A stretch of 64,000 bases of DNA from Planomonospora sp. ID67723. GTDB taxonomy: Bacteria > Actinomycetota > Actinomycetes > Streptosporangiales > Streptosporangiaceae. The stretch spans positions 372,001 to 436,000 of the forward strand of contig NZ_JABTEZ010000006.1 of the NCBI RefSeq assembly GCF_015711605.1, written 5' to 3'. Positions within the stretch are counted from its first letter, which is position 1. Every line of letters starts with the position of its first letter. Shown here one piece after another: positions 31,371 through 39,187 of the stretch. Under the pieces are notes generated by a model that was given only the letters and a program-made list of their open reading frames with translations, ran no database searches and was not told the DNA's origin. Both the position numbers and the translations under genes were made by a program.

Positions 31371-31698
31371 CTTCCTCGACGGTGGGGGAGACCTCGAAGG
31401 AGGGGCGGAGACCGGTGATGGCCAGGATCCGCTCCAGGGTGCCGTGCACGCCGGCGAGGATCAGCCGGGTGCCCAGGGCGCGGCTCCGCTGGAGGCTCCA
31501 GATCAGTTCTGCGACTCCGGCGGAGTCGCAGAAGGTGAGCGCGGTGAGATCGATGACGACCGTCGCCGGGGCCCCGGTCTCCCAGACCCTGGTCATCTCG
31601 CTGCGGAAGACGGGGGCATGACCGTAGTCGAGCTCGCCGCTGGCGTGGACTACGAGTGTTGTGCCGTACAGATCCGATGAGACAGTGAAAAAGGGCAT
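31354..31698 (-). CDS. STAS-domain anti-sigma factor antagonist
   Basis: A 114-residue SpoIIAA/RsbV-type protein. The phosphorylatable Ser59 lies in LTFCDSAGVAEL, the family signature, after VVIDLTAL. When dephosphorylated such proteins bind an anti-sigma kinase and release a sigma factor. Neither the kinase nor the sigma factor is nearby, so its partner is unknown. It is transcribed alone. Confidence 0.9.
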   Translation of the reverse strand: MPFFTVSSDLYGTTLVVHASGELDYGHAPVFRSEMTRVWETGAPATVVIDLTALTFCDSAGVAELIWSLQRSRALGTRLILAGVHGTLERILAITGLRPSFEVSPTVEEALRES

Positions 31699-31861
31699 GC
31701 CATACTCCTCCGCCCGCGGGTGGCAGGGCGGGCTGCCTCTGTCCTACCAGGTCTGCGCAGCGGTTGACGTCCAGGGGCCCAAGTGATTCGGCGCACCGGG
31801 CCCCGGTCCCGCCCGCCGGCCGGCGTCTCCCGCCCGTACGGCGGGCGGCTGCCAGCGATGA

Positions 31862-32395
31862 TCAGGCAGGTCGGCGGAGGAAACCCAGCTCCCCTGCGAG
31901 CCGGGGGAGATCGACGCCGAGGCGGTGCAGGATCGCGACCGAGCGGTTGGAGCCGTCCGCGAGCATCCCCTTCAGCAGATCCTCACGGGTCGCCGGGGCG
32001 CCGAGGGACATCGCCACCTCGATCACCTTCCGGGCCCGGGGAGTGAGCGGTATGTCGCCGGCCGGGCCGACGAGCGTCACGTTCAGAGGGCGGAGCCGGG
32101 AGCGGCGCAGCCGCCAGACCGCCGGATCGTCGCGGCGGACCGGGATGCGGCGGCGGATCTCGTCCAGGTCGATTCCCAGCGTGGCGAGCAGCTCGCGCTC
32201 GCCCGGTCCGGCACCGGGCTCCGCGAGCTCCGCGCGGACGGCCTCGGGGGTGACGCCCGTGCTCCGCCCCGGCCAGTCCTCGGAGAGGGCGAGCAGGATC
32301 ATGTCCTCGTCGAGGGCGGCCCTGCCGCTGTCTCGGGAGAGCAGACCGGCCCTGACCACGGTCCGGCGTGCCTGCGGAGTGAATCTCGTGAACAT
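31862..32395 (-). CDS. Clp N-terminal-domain protein without ATPase
   Basis: A 177-residue protein with one or two Clp N-terminal repeats (FTPQARRTVVRAGLLSRDSGRAALDEDMILLALSED near the start, and LTPRARKVIEVAMSLGAPATREDLLKGMLADGSN near residue 120). There is no AAA module, so it is not an unfoldase; related proteins may act as adaptors or as sensors paired with a regulator. The ATG lies two bases after the small HTH gene and uses GGGAG inside its end, so the two are co-transcribed. Confidence 0.82.
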   Translation of the reverse strand: MFTRFTPQARRTVVRAGLLSRDSGRAALDEDMILLALSEDWPGRSTGVTPEAVRAELAEPGAGPGERELLATLGIDLDEIRRRIPVRRDDPAVWRLRRSRLRPLNVTLVGPAGDIPLTPRARKVIEVAMSLGAPATREDLLKGMLADGSNRSVAILHRLGVDLPRLAGELGFLRRPA

Positions 32396-32397
32396 GT

Positions 32398-32625
32398 TCA
32401 GCTCCCGCCGTCGAAGATCCGATGTGCGTGCTTCCTGTGCGCGGACTGTCTTTTCACGCCGAGGGCGCCGGCGATGGTCTCCCATGACACGCCCTGCGCG
32501 CGGGCGTTGACCACATGCGCCGCCTCGAGCTCCTCCAGCAGCCGCCGCAGCGCGGTCACAGCCGCCAGGCCGGCGACCGGGTCCCCGCCGCCCGCGGCCC
32601 GGGCGAGTTCGTCAACCGCTTCCAT
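32398..32625 (-). CDS. Small helix-turn-helix regulator
   Basis: A 75-residue protein: a helical N-terminal half (LRRLLEELEAAHVVNARAQG) and a C-terminal helix-turn-helix (VSWETIAGALGVKRQSAHRKHAHRIF). It is paired with the ClpN-domain gene. Two copies of an 18-bp palindrome stand directly before its ATG and probably bind it. CTGACA and TAGACT with a 17-base spacer are plausible promoter boxes, leaving only six bases between the -10 box and the ATG, so the transcript may be leaderless. Confidence 0.8.
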   Translation of the reverse strand: MEAVDELARAAGGGDPVAGLAAVTALRRLLEELEAAHVVNARAQGVSWETIAGALGVKRQSAHRKHAHRIFDGGS

Positions 32626-32627
32626 GA

Positions 32628-32672
32628 TGTCAGTCTACGCTGACAATTCCATTGTGTCAGCCTGTGCTGACA
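32628..32672 (-). promoter_or_regulatory. Two tandem palindromic operators overlapping a promoter
   Basis: TGTCAGTCTACGCTGACA (32628-32645) and TGTCAGCCTGTGCTGACA (32655-32672) share the form TGTCAG-N6-CTGACA and lie 27 bases apart, start to start. The proximal copy begins three bases before the start codon of the HTH gene and covers the predicted -10 box, so binding would block transcription or start-site access. Confidence 0.75.
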
Positions 32673-32703
32673 ATCCTGTTCTGCCGGCGCAGGCTGACGG
32701 GCC

Positions 32704-33630
32704 TCAGCCGGTCGTGCTGCGGTAGAGCTCCCCGGCGAGCTTGGTGGTCCGCTCGGTGGAGCGCTGCCAGCCGATCCCGGCGGGATGGGCCGTGAGCAGC
32801 ACCATGATCCACCGTTCTCCCGGGCCGACCAGGCCGGTGGTGTGCAGCACCGGTCGTCCCAGGTCGGGGACGGGCACGCCCGCCGGGGCGACCGGCGCGT
32901 GCGCGGCGGAGACCGGCGCGAACCCGGCTGCGGCGGGAGGTCGCGTCCCGGGGCCGGGTGCCGGGAGAGGGACCGCAGGGGCCGAGGCCGCACGGACGCA
33001 GCGGACCGGAGGCGTGGAGCCGTACCCGGACCAGCCCTGCTTGACCGCCCACGGGCCGGGAACCGCGCGCGGGATCCCGAAGAACTGGTCGAAGCCGTCG
33101 GAGCCGCACCGCCCGGCCCGGCGCAGGTGGCCGAAGATGAGCTCGCCCACCTCCGGGTCCGCCCGGTCGAGCAGGTAGCGGTAGGTACGCGCGACGTCCA
33201 GCGCGCTGAGCGAGGTGTAACCCCAGAATCCAGGCTTGTCGGCCGGCGGGGGAGCGGTGTCGGTCAGGCCCAGCCTGCGCGCCGTCCGCGTGATGATCCT
33301 GCCCTGGCCGCCGCGGTTCCAGAACACGGTCGCGGCGGCGTCATCGCTGACCCGCAGCATGACCTTGAGCAGGGTGCGGTCGCGCTCGGGCACGGCCGGG
33401 TGCGACTCCAGGTAGTCGATCGCGATCAGGATCTTCACCACCGAGGCGGACCTGAACTTCCGGTGCGCGGAGCGGTGTGCGACGATCCTGCCCGCCTGAC
33501 GGTCGAAGACCACGTATCCGGCGGTCGTCCCGGGCGGGACCCTCGGCTTGCCGGGGGAGGAGCCGGCGGCGGGAACCGGGGCGGCGGTCAGGGCCAGGAT
33601 GACGGCCGCCGGGGCGGCCAGGAAGCGCAT
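32704..33630 (-). CDS. Secreted serine hydrolase, class A beta-lactamase fold
   Basis: A 308-residue exported protein with a signal peptide (MRFLAAPAAVILALTAAPVPAAG). The nucleophile is Ser63 in SASVVK (SxxK). The second motif is Ser95-Asp-Asp instead of SDN, and the third is Lys197-Gln-Gly instead of KTG/KSG. A Pro/Ala-rich insertion (residues about 215-260) interrupts the C-terminal part. The catalytic Ser and Lys are kept, but the altered motifs argue against efficient penicillin hydrolysis; a cell-wall or other amidase role is possible. The ATG at 33630 is adjacent to an alternative GTG at 33633. Confidence 0.82.
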   Translation of the reverse strand: MRFLAAPAAVILALTAAPVPAAGSSPGKPRVPPGTTAGYVVFDRQAGRIVAHRSAHRKFRSASVVKILIAIDYLESHPAVPERDRTLLKVMLRVSDDAAATVFWNRGGQGRIITRTARRLGLTDTAPPPADKPGFWGYTSLSALDVARTYRYLLDRADPEVGELIFGHLRRAGRCGSDGFDQFFGIPRAVPGPWAVKQGWSGYGSTPPVRCVRAASAPAVPLPAPGPGTRPPAAAGFAPVSAAHAPVAPAGVPVPDLGRPVLHTTGLVGPGERWIMVLLTAHPAGIGWQRSTERTTKLAGELYRSTTG

Positions 33631-33669
33631 CACCCGCCCATGCCTACCAGATCCGGGCGGCGCGAGCCG

Positions 33670-35283
33670 TCAGGCGGCCGCGGCGGACGGATCCGGTTCC
33701 GGAGCCGCCAGCTGCACCCGGTTGCGTCCGGCTCGCTTGGCCTCGTACAGCGCCTCGTCGGCCACGTGCAGCAACTCGCCCGGGTTCTGCCCCGCGTCTA
33801 GGGCCGCCACCCCCGCGCTGAACGTCACCGACAGCGTGTGGCCGCCCGCCGGTATCCGTCCGGCCGTCACCCACTGCCGCAGCTCGTCCACCCGCGCCTG
33901 GGCCTGCTCTCCCGTCGCCCCGGGAAGGACGACCACGAACTCCTCGCCGCCGTAGCGCGCCAGGACGTCGCCCTGCCGTACCCGGCCGCCCAGCAGCTTG
34001 GCGAAGCGCATCAGAACCTGGTCGCCCGCGGTGTGCCCGTAACGGTCGTTGATCTGCTTGAAGTGGTCGATGTCCAGCAGAGCGACGCTCAGCGGCGTCC
34101 CCTCGGCCGCCGCCAGCTTCATCTCGCGTCCCAGCGACTCCATCAGGAAGCGGCGGTTGTGCAGCCCGGTCAGCGTGTCGCGCACCGCCTGCTCGGCCAG
34201 GTCGGCCCGGAGCGCCTCGACGGTGCGCACCTGCTCGCGCAGCTGATCGTTGGTCTCCTGCAGTTCCCGGCGCTGCGCGTTGAGCGCGGTCACATCCCTG
34301 GTCACGAGAGCCCAGCCCACATGCTCGTCCTGGCCGTTGCGCAGCGCGCTGACCCGCACGTTCAGGTCCACGCGGCGCCCGTTGACGTCGGTCACGGTGG
34401 AGTCGGTCTCCATGTCGTCACCGAGCGGCGGATCGCCCAGGATCCCCGTGACCGGCAGCCCGGCCAGCCGCTCGGGCAGGTCCGGCACCAGGTCCCGGAG
34501 CATGCGCTCGGCCGACGGGTTGAGGTCCAGGAGCCGGCCGGAGCAGTCGACCGCCATCACCATGTCACTGATCATGTCGAAGAGGTGGCTGCGCTCCACC
34601 GAGACCAGCTCGGGCAGGGCGCGGCGCACCAGGGCCCAGTAACCCACGACCACGGTGACGCAGAACCCGAGCGGGGTCAGATGCGGCCGCACGAACCCCA
34701 CCGTGCTCAGGACGTTGATCAGCAGCGGGGGGACGGTGCCGAGCAGGACGAGGCCGTACAGCTCGCGCTGCGAGCGCGGACCCCGCATCCACGCCCGCAG
34801 CAAAGCCGCCAGGCCGATGGCGAGCAGCGTGTAGCTGTAGGCGGTGTGCGCCCAGAACAGCGGGGCGATCCCCGACTGCCGGACGTCCTGCAGACCGGGG
34901 CCGGTCGGGGGGAAGAGCAGGTGGTGCCAGGGGTCGCTCGCCACAGTGGTCACGATGAGCGCGGGCTCCACCGCCAGCCACAGGGCCGTGCGGCGTGACA
35001 GCCGCCAGGTGCGATCGAGTACGGCCTGCGACAGGCAGAAGAAACCCGCCGTGACGGCGCACGCCGGGAGGAGTTTGGCCGTCAGCGCAAGATGGGATGT
35101 CGCCAGGACGTCGGCCGCGATCAGGAACGCGTCGGTGGCGGCCCATGCGGCGATGGCCGCCGCGACGACCGCCAGCGTGCCGACCGCGTGGGTCACCCGC
35201 CGCCGACGCCACCCGACCACCGCCACGGCGGAGGCCGTGATCGTGGACAGCAGGAAGAGCAGGGTCAAGAGCGTGCTCTCCAT
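33670..35283 (-). CDS. Membrane diguanylate cyclase (7TM-PAS-GGDEF)
   Basis: A 537-residue protein that would make cyclic di-GMP from GTP. The first 225 residues form about seven membrane helices of the type seen at the N-terminus of some histidine kinases. A PAS domain (about 235-350, MISDMVMAVDCSGRLLDLNPSAERML), a short coiled coil (NAQRRELQETNDQLREQVRTVEALRADLAEQ) and a complete GGDEF domain follow, with the active loop RYGGEEFVVVLPG near residue 446. No inhibitory RxxD is evident. No EAL domain is present. Confidence 0.93.
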   Translation of the reverse strand: MESTLLTLLFLLSTITASAVAVVGWRRRRVTHAVGTLAVVAAAIAAWAATDAFLIAADVLATSHLALTAKLLPACAVTAGFFCLSQAVLDRTWRLSRRTALWLAVEPALIVTTVASDPWHHLLFPPTGPGLQDVRQSGIAPLFWAHTAYSYTLLAIGLAALLRAWMRGPRSQRELYGLVLLGTVPPLLINVLSTVGFVRPHLTPLGFCVTVVVGYWALVRRALPELVSVERSHLFDMISDMVMAVDCSGRLLDLNPSAERMLRDLVPDLPERLAGLPVTGILGDPPLGDDMETDSTVTDVNGRRVDLNVRVSALRNGQDEHVGWALVTRDVTALNAQRRELQETNDQLREQVRTVEALRADLAEQAVRDTLTGLHNRRFLMESLGREMKLAAAEGTPLSVALLDIDHFKQINDRYGHTAGDQVLMRFAKLLGGRVRQGDVLARYGGEEFVVVLPGATGEQAQARVDELRQWVTAGRIPAGGHTLSVTFSAGVAALDAGQNPGELLHVADEALYEAKRAGRNRVQLAAPEPDPSAAAA

Positions 35284-35423
35284 CGCCTTCCCTCCTGCGT
35301 CGTCGTGCGGACCGTTGTCGTGAAGTCACCATCGGCACGATCGCGGCCCCCCTGAGGAATCCCGGGCCGGGATACGGACGGAACGTGGGCGGAGGACGAC
35401 CCACCGTGAGATCCGGCTCCGTG

Positions 35424-35465
35424 GAGTCCCTTCCGCCCGCGGCCCGTGGTGGGCGGAAGGGACTC
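35424..35465 (-). terminator. Hairpin after the khtTU operon
   Basis: Perfect 15-bp arms (GAGTCCCTTCCGCCC and GGGCGGAAGGGACTC), beginning at the khtU stop codon and reading into the gap before the cyclase gene. Confidence 0.75.
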
Positions 35466-36624
35466 AGGCGCGTTTGGCGATGGCGGTGAGGAACGGCTGG
35501 ACCAGGCGGGCGGCAAGCGGGCCGAACGCCGCCAGGATCAGGACATAGGCGGCGGCCAGCGGGCCCAGGTCGGGGTGGGCTCCGGCGGCCACCGCCAGCC
35601 CGGCGATGACGATGTTGAACTCGCCGCGCGGGATGAGCGCGATGCCCGCACGCACCCGGCCCGCCCGGCCGATGCCCGCCCGCCGGGCCGCGTACACGCC
35701 GGTGAGCAGCTTGGTGACCATGCTGACCAGCGCCAGCGCCGCGGCCAGCCCCGCCATGGGCAAGATCTTCGCCGGGTCGGTCTGCAGGCCGAAGAAGACG
35801 AAGAAGACCGCGGCGAACAGGTCGCGCAGCGGGGCCAGCAGCGCCTGCGCCTCGTGGGCCAGCTCCCCCGACAGGGCGATGCCGACCAGGAACGCCCCCA
35901 CCGCGGCCGAGACCTGCAGGTGCTGGGCGATCCCGGCGACCAGCAGCGCCAGCCCGACCACCTTCAACAGCAGCACCTCGGAATTGGGGCTGGAGACGAA
36001 CGCCTCGATGAAGCGTCCGAAGCGCAGCGCGACCAGCAGCACCACGCTGACGGTGGCCAGCGCGATGCCCACGGTGGCAGCCCCGCCGGCGAAGCTCAGC
36101 CCCGCCAGCATCGCGGTCAGCACCGGCAGGTAGACCGCCATGGTCAGATCCTCGAAGACCAGCAGCGAGAGAACCACCGGGGTCTCGCGGTTGCCGATCC
36201 AGCCCAGATCGGACAGGACCTTGGCGGTGATGCCCGAGGAGGTGGCGTAGGTGACGCCGGCCATGGCCACGGCGGCGACCGGCCCCCAGCCCAGCAGCAG
36301 CGCGGCTATCGCGCCGGGCGCGGCGTTGAGCACCAGGTCCACAAGACCGGCCGCGGCGTTGCTCTTCAGGCTGGTCACCAGCTCGTCGGCGTTGTACTCC
36401 AGACCGAGGGTGAGCAGCAGCAGGATGACGCCGAACTCGGCGCCGGTGGCGATGAACTCCTCGCTGGTGGCCAGGGGCACGATGCCGCCGGTGCCGAAGG
36501 CCAGCCCGGCGATCAGGTAGAGGGGGATGGGCGAGATGCCGGCGCGCAGGGCCAGCGCCCCGAGAATGCCCAGGCCCAGCAGGACCGCGCCGAACTCCAG
36601 GAACAGAATTGCCGTGTGGTGCAC
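35464..36624 (-). CDS. khtU: CPA2-family K+(Na+)/H+ antiporter (KhtU-like)
   Basis: A 386-residue integral membrane exchanger with 11-13 hydrophobic segments. The family shows LLLLTLGLEYNADEL (the GLE motif of Kef-type antiporters), ATSSGITAKVLSDLGWIGNRE and VLSLLVFEDLTMAVYLPVL with the conserved Phe-Glu-Asp. It lacks the cytoplasmic TrkA-N domain found in KefB/C; regulation comes from the separate KhtT-like protein encoded nine bases upstream. It probably exports K+ under alkaline or salt stress. Confidence 0.92.
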   Translation of the reverse strand: MHHTAILFLEFGAVLLGLGILGALALRAGISPIPLYLIAGLAFGTGGIVPLATSEEFIATGAEFGVILLLLTLGLEYNADELVTSLKSNAAAGLVDLVLNAAPGAIAALLLGWGPVAAVAMAGVTYATSSGITAKVLSDLGWIGNRETPVVLSLLVFEDLTMAVYLPVLTAMLAGLSFAGGAATVGIALATVSVVLLVALRFGRFIEAFVSSPNSEVLLLKVVGLALLVAGIAQHLQVSAAVGAFLVGIALSGELAHEAQALLAPLRDLFAAVFFVFFGLQTDPAKILPMAGLAAALALVSMVTKLLTGVYAARRAGIGRAGRVRAGIALIPRGEFNIVIAGLAVAAGAHPDLGPLAAAYVLILAAFGPLAARLVQPFLTAIAKRA

Positions 36625-36633
36625 CCGCGGCCC

Positions 36634-37116
36634 TTATCCGTGGGAGAAGATGTCGGCGACGGCGGCGGTGCTCTCCGGGCTGCCCACCACGACCACGACG
36701 TCGTCCCCGGCGAGGGTGAACTCCGGCCCCGGGCTGGCGACGACCTGGCCGGCGCGGACCACGGCCACGATGGAGGCGCCGGTGCGGGTGCGCACCCGCG
36801 CCTCGCCCATCGGGCGCCCGGCGTAACGCGAGCCGGACGGGATCGGCAGCTGCAGGCTGACCAGCCCCTCCACGTCGCGGTGCAGGGCGTTGAGGCGCTG
36901 CACGATGCGCGGGGCGCCCAGCAGCTCGACCAGCGCGTCGGCCTCCTCGTCGTTCAGCTTCACCGTCTCACAGGCCTGGTCCGGATCATGGAGATCGTAG
37001 ATCACCAGATCGCGGCGGCCGGTGCGGTGGGACACGATCCCGATCCGCCGTCCGGCGCGCGTGGTGAACTCGTGCCGCAGTCCTATCCCGGGCAGCACCG
37101 TCTGCTCGACTTCCAC
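36634..37116 (-). CDS. khtT: TrkA-C domain regulator of the antiporter (KhtT-like)
   Basis: A 160-residue cytosolic subunit. The N-terminal part (GIGLRHEFTTRAGRRIGIVSHRTGRRDLVIYD) and the C-terminal RCK-C domain (SRYAGRPMGEARVRTRTGASIVAVVRAGQVVASPGPEFTLAGDDVVVVVG) match KhtT, which gates KhtU and, in Bacillus, responds to pH and cyclic di-AMP. First gene of the two-gene operon. Confidence 0.92.
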   Translation of the reverse strand: MEVEQTVLPGIGLRHEFTTRAGRRIGIVSHRTGRRDLVIYDLHDPDQACETVKLNDEEADALVELLGAPRIVQRLNALHRDVEGLVSLQLPIPSGSRYAGRPMGEARVRTRTGASIVAVVRAGQVVASPGPEFTLAGDDVVVVVGSPESTAAVADIFSHG

Positions 37117-37193
37117 CGCGCCGATCCTCCGCTCGTCCCTGTGCCGGTCGTCTCACCAAGAAACTACCAACCGGTGTGCGCGCGTTCGCTCCC

Positions 37194-37234
37194 GTGCCGC
37201 ACCGGCCCGGCCTGCGGCGGGGCCGGTGCGGCAC
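37194..37234 (-). terminator. Hairpin downstream of the secreted protein gene
   Basis: Perfect 15-bp arms (GTGCCGCACCGGCCC and GGGCCGGTGCGGCAC) around an 11-base loop, about 55 bases after the stop codon at 37291. Confidence 0.7.
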
Positions 37235-37290
37235 CCGCAAGGAGGCATCGCGAGGTGCGGGCGCCGCGGCCCGGCGGTGCACGGGACGGG

Positions 37291-37899
37291 TCAGCCGGCG
37301 ACCACCCTCGTGGTGGCGGTCTTGGTGAAGCGGAACTCGCAGAACTTCTCCCGCAGTCTCTTCCTGCCGTAGTGCCGGGCGTACTCCGCCTCGTTCAGCG
37401 TCTCGAAGCTGTCGAAGCCCAGTCTTGCCGCGGCCTTCCCCCTCGCCGCGGCGGGCAGGCGGACGGTCATGACGACCCGTCCCTGGTGCGGCATCTGGAC
37501 GTGGGCGTCGCACCAGGTGCCGTCGGCGTGGCGCCGGCACGGCAGGACGGCCAGGCGCTTGCCCGCCGTGTCGTAGAGGACGGCCCTGGCCGGGCCGCGC
37601 GCTCCCGCGGGGAACCTGCCCCCGACCCAGAACGCCCCCCAGTAGGGGGCGAAGGACGGCGTCCAGACCTGGGAGTAGTCGACGACGTAGGTGACCTTGC
37701 CTCCGGCCCGGGCCACGGGCGTGGCCCGCACCTTCACGGTGATGCCGATGAACGGGTCGCGCTCGCACTTCCCGGCGGCGGTACGGCAGGCGGCCGCGTC
37801 GCGAGCGGTTCCGGCCGGAGCCGCCGCGGCCGGGGCGACCGGAGCCAGCGCGGTGGAGGTGAGGAGCAGACCTGCGGCGAGACCGAGAACGCGGCGCAT
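37291..37899 (-). CDS. Secreted protein of unknown function
   Basis: A 202-residue exported protein. The signal peptide is MRRVLGLAAGLLLTSTALAPVAPAAAA. The mature part has paired Cys (ACRTAAGKCERDP, PCRRHADGTWCDAH and a late FCEFRF) and predicted beta strands (GKVTYVVDYSQVWTPSF, GRVVMTVRLP). I do not recognise the family. AGGAGG lies five bases before the ATG. The neighbour on the other strand also encodes an exported protein. Confidence 0.75.
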   Translation of the reverse strand: MRRVLGLAAGLLLTSTALAPVAPAAAAPAGTARDAAACRTAAGKCERDPFIGITVKVRATPVARAGGKVTYVVDYSQVWTPSFAPYWGAFWVGGRFPAGARGPARAVLYDTAGKRLAVLPCRRHADGTWCDAHVQMPHQGRVVMTVRLPAAARGKAAARLGFDSFETLNEAEYARHYGRKRLREKFCEFRFTKTATTRVVAG

Positions 37900-38120
37900 G
37901 AGACCTCCTGGAATTGCCGGGACCGCCAATGACCATGACGTACCGGAGACCGGGGCGGTTCACGCCGACGGCGGCCTTCCTCCCGTCGGAGGGAGAGGAC
38001 GGAGAGCCTCCAGGAGCCGTCGTGGTCAACTCTTTGAGCACATGTCTGCGGGCCTTGGGACCGGTGCACCCGGCCGGAGCGATCGCTGCGGGGAGGATGG
38101 AGCCCCATGGGAGCACATTC

Positions 38121-39047
38121 ATGAGGCGGTGGATCGCCGTCGCCGTCGCCGTCGCCGTCGCCGCCACCGTGACCGCCGCGGGGGTGATCGCGCCCGCGTC
38201 TGCATCGGCGGTGTCCGCGCATGCGCGTCCCGACGAGCCGGGACCGGTCGCCGCGCTCAAAAGTCAGTTCGTCGCCGGCCATGGCGTCAGGTTCCGGGAG
38301 AAGGTCACCACCCGGCACTTCATCGGCGGCCGGCGAGTCGGCGTGGACCGATATCGGGTGAAGGGCGTCTACCGGTTCGGCCGCTCCGGCGTGGTCGCCT
38401 CCCGCCTGACGCACAGGACCGATCCCCGCACCCTTCCCCCGGAGGTCAGGGACCTGAACGAACCGGTGCGGATCATCCTGCTGCGCAAGGGGATCTACCT
38501 CGGTATGGAAGGCCTGCTGCCGAACCGTCCCCGCCGTACGAGCTGGCTGCGTCTCGAGAACCCCGGTCTGCTCTCCATCCAGATGATCAACGTTCTGGAG
38601 CCCGCCACGCTCAGGGGACTGCTGGCCACCACACGGCGTGTGCGCCCGGGCGGGCAGGTGGGCGGTGTGTCCACCACCCGATACCAGGGCACCATCACGG
38701 CCCGGCGGCTGTACGCCGTCTCGCCGACCTACCGCGCGATGAGGGGAGCCAGGCCGCGCGGCTTGGCGGGCAGTCTGGCCATCCGGTGGAGGCTGTGGCA
38801 GGACGCCCAGCAGAACACGCGCAAGCTGACCGGCTCCTACACCGAGGCGTCGGCGGGCACTCCCGGCGGGGACCGGTGGCGCACGGTCTTCACCAGCACC
38901 GCCACGTTCCGCGGCTGGGGGGCCGAGGTCAGGGTCAAGGCCCCGCCCGCCCGCTCCGTCATCAACTTCGATGACCCTGAGTCGGGCGGTGACGCGATGG
39001 CGGCGTTGCCCCGGCTGCCCGTCCCGGTCCCCGGCCGTGAACGCTGA
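38121..39047 (+). CDS. Secreted protein of unknown function
   Basis: A 308-residue exported protein. The signal peptide (MRRWIAVAVAVAVAATVTAAG, then APASASA) is encoded partly by a GCCGTC hexamer run. The mature part has many predicted beta strands (FREKVTTRHFIGGRRVGVDRYRVKGVYRFG, IILLRKGIYLGMEGLLP, TTRYQGTITARRLY, RTVFTSTATFRGWGAEVRVKAPP), a pattern that recalls the LprG/LppX or LolA-like lipid-carrier fold, but without a lipobox. That resemblance is weak inference. GGGAG precedes the ATG. Confidence 0.72.
   Translation: MRRWIAVAVAVAVAATVTAAGVIAPASASAVSAHARPDEPGPVAALKSQFVAGHGVRFREKVTTRHFIGGRRVGVDRYRVKGVYRFGRSGVVASRLTHRTDPRTLPPEVRDLNEPVRIILLRKGIYLGMEGLLPNRPRRTSWLRLENPGLLSIQMINVLEPATLRGLLATTRRVRPGGQVGGVSTTRYQGTITARRLYAVSPTYRAMRGARPRGLAGSLAIRWRLWQDAQQNTRKLTGSYTEASAGTPGGDRWRTVFTSTATFRGWGAEVRVKAPPARSVINFDDPESGGDAMAALPRLPVPVPGRER
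38131..38162 (+). repeat. Hexamer repeat inside a signal-peptide region
   Basis: Consecutive GCCGTC units encode alternating Ala-Val in the hydrophobic core of the signal peptide. Slippage would add or remove two residues of the core and keep the frame. Confidence 0.75.
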
Positions 39048-39187
39048 ACCCTCCGCCACCCCGGCGGATTCCGGCTGCCGGGGTGGACTCGTCCGGCGGC
39101 CGGAGCCCGCCGGGAAGCGGTGATCTCCTGGGACGAGTTCGGGCGACCGTGTACCAAGGTGGTCATCGAGGAGGGAGACTCTCATCC

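Noticed and set aside
35446-37932. An 828-codon plus-strand ORF
   Set aside because: It is antisense to the KhtTU operon and the neighbouring secreted-protein gene, and its composition is that of a GC-rich shadow frame.
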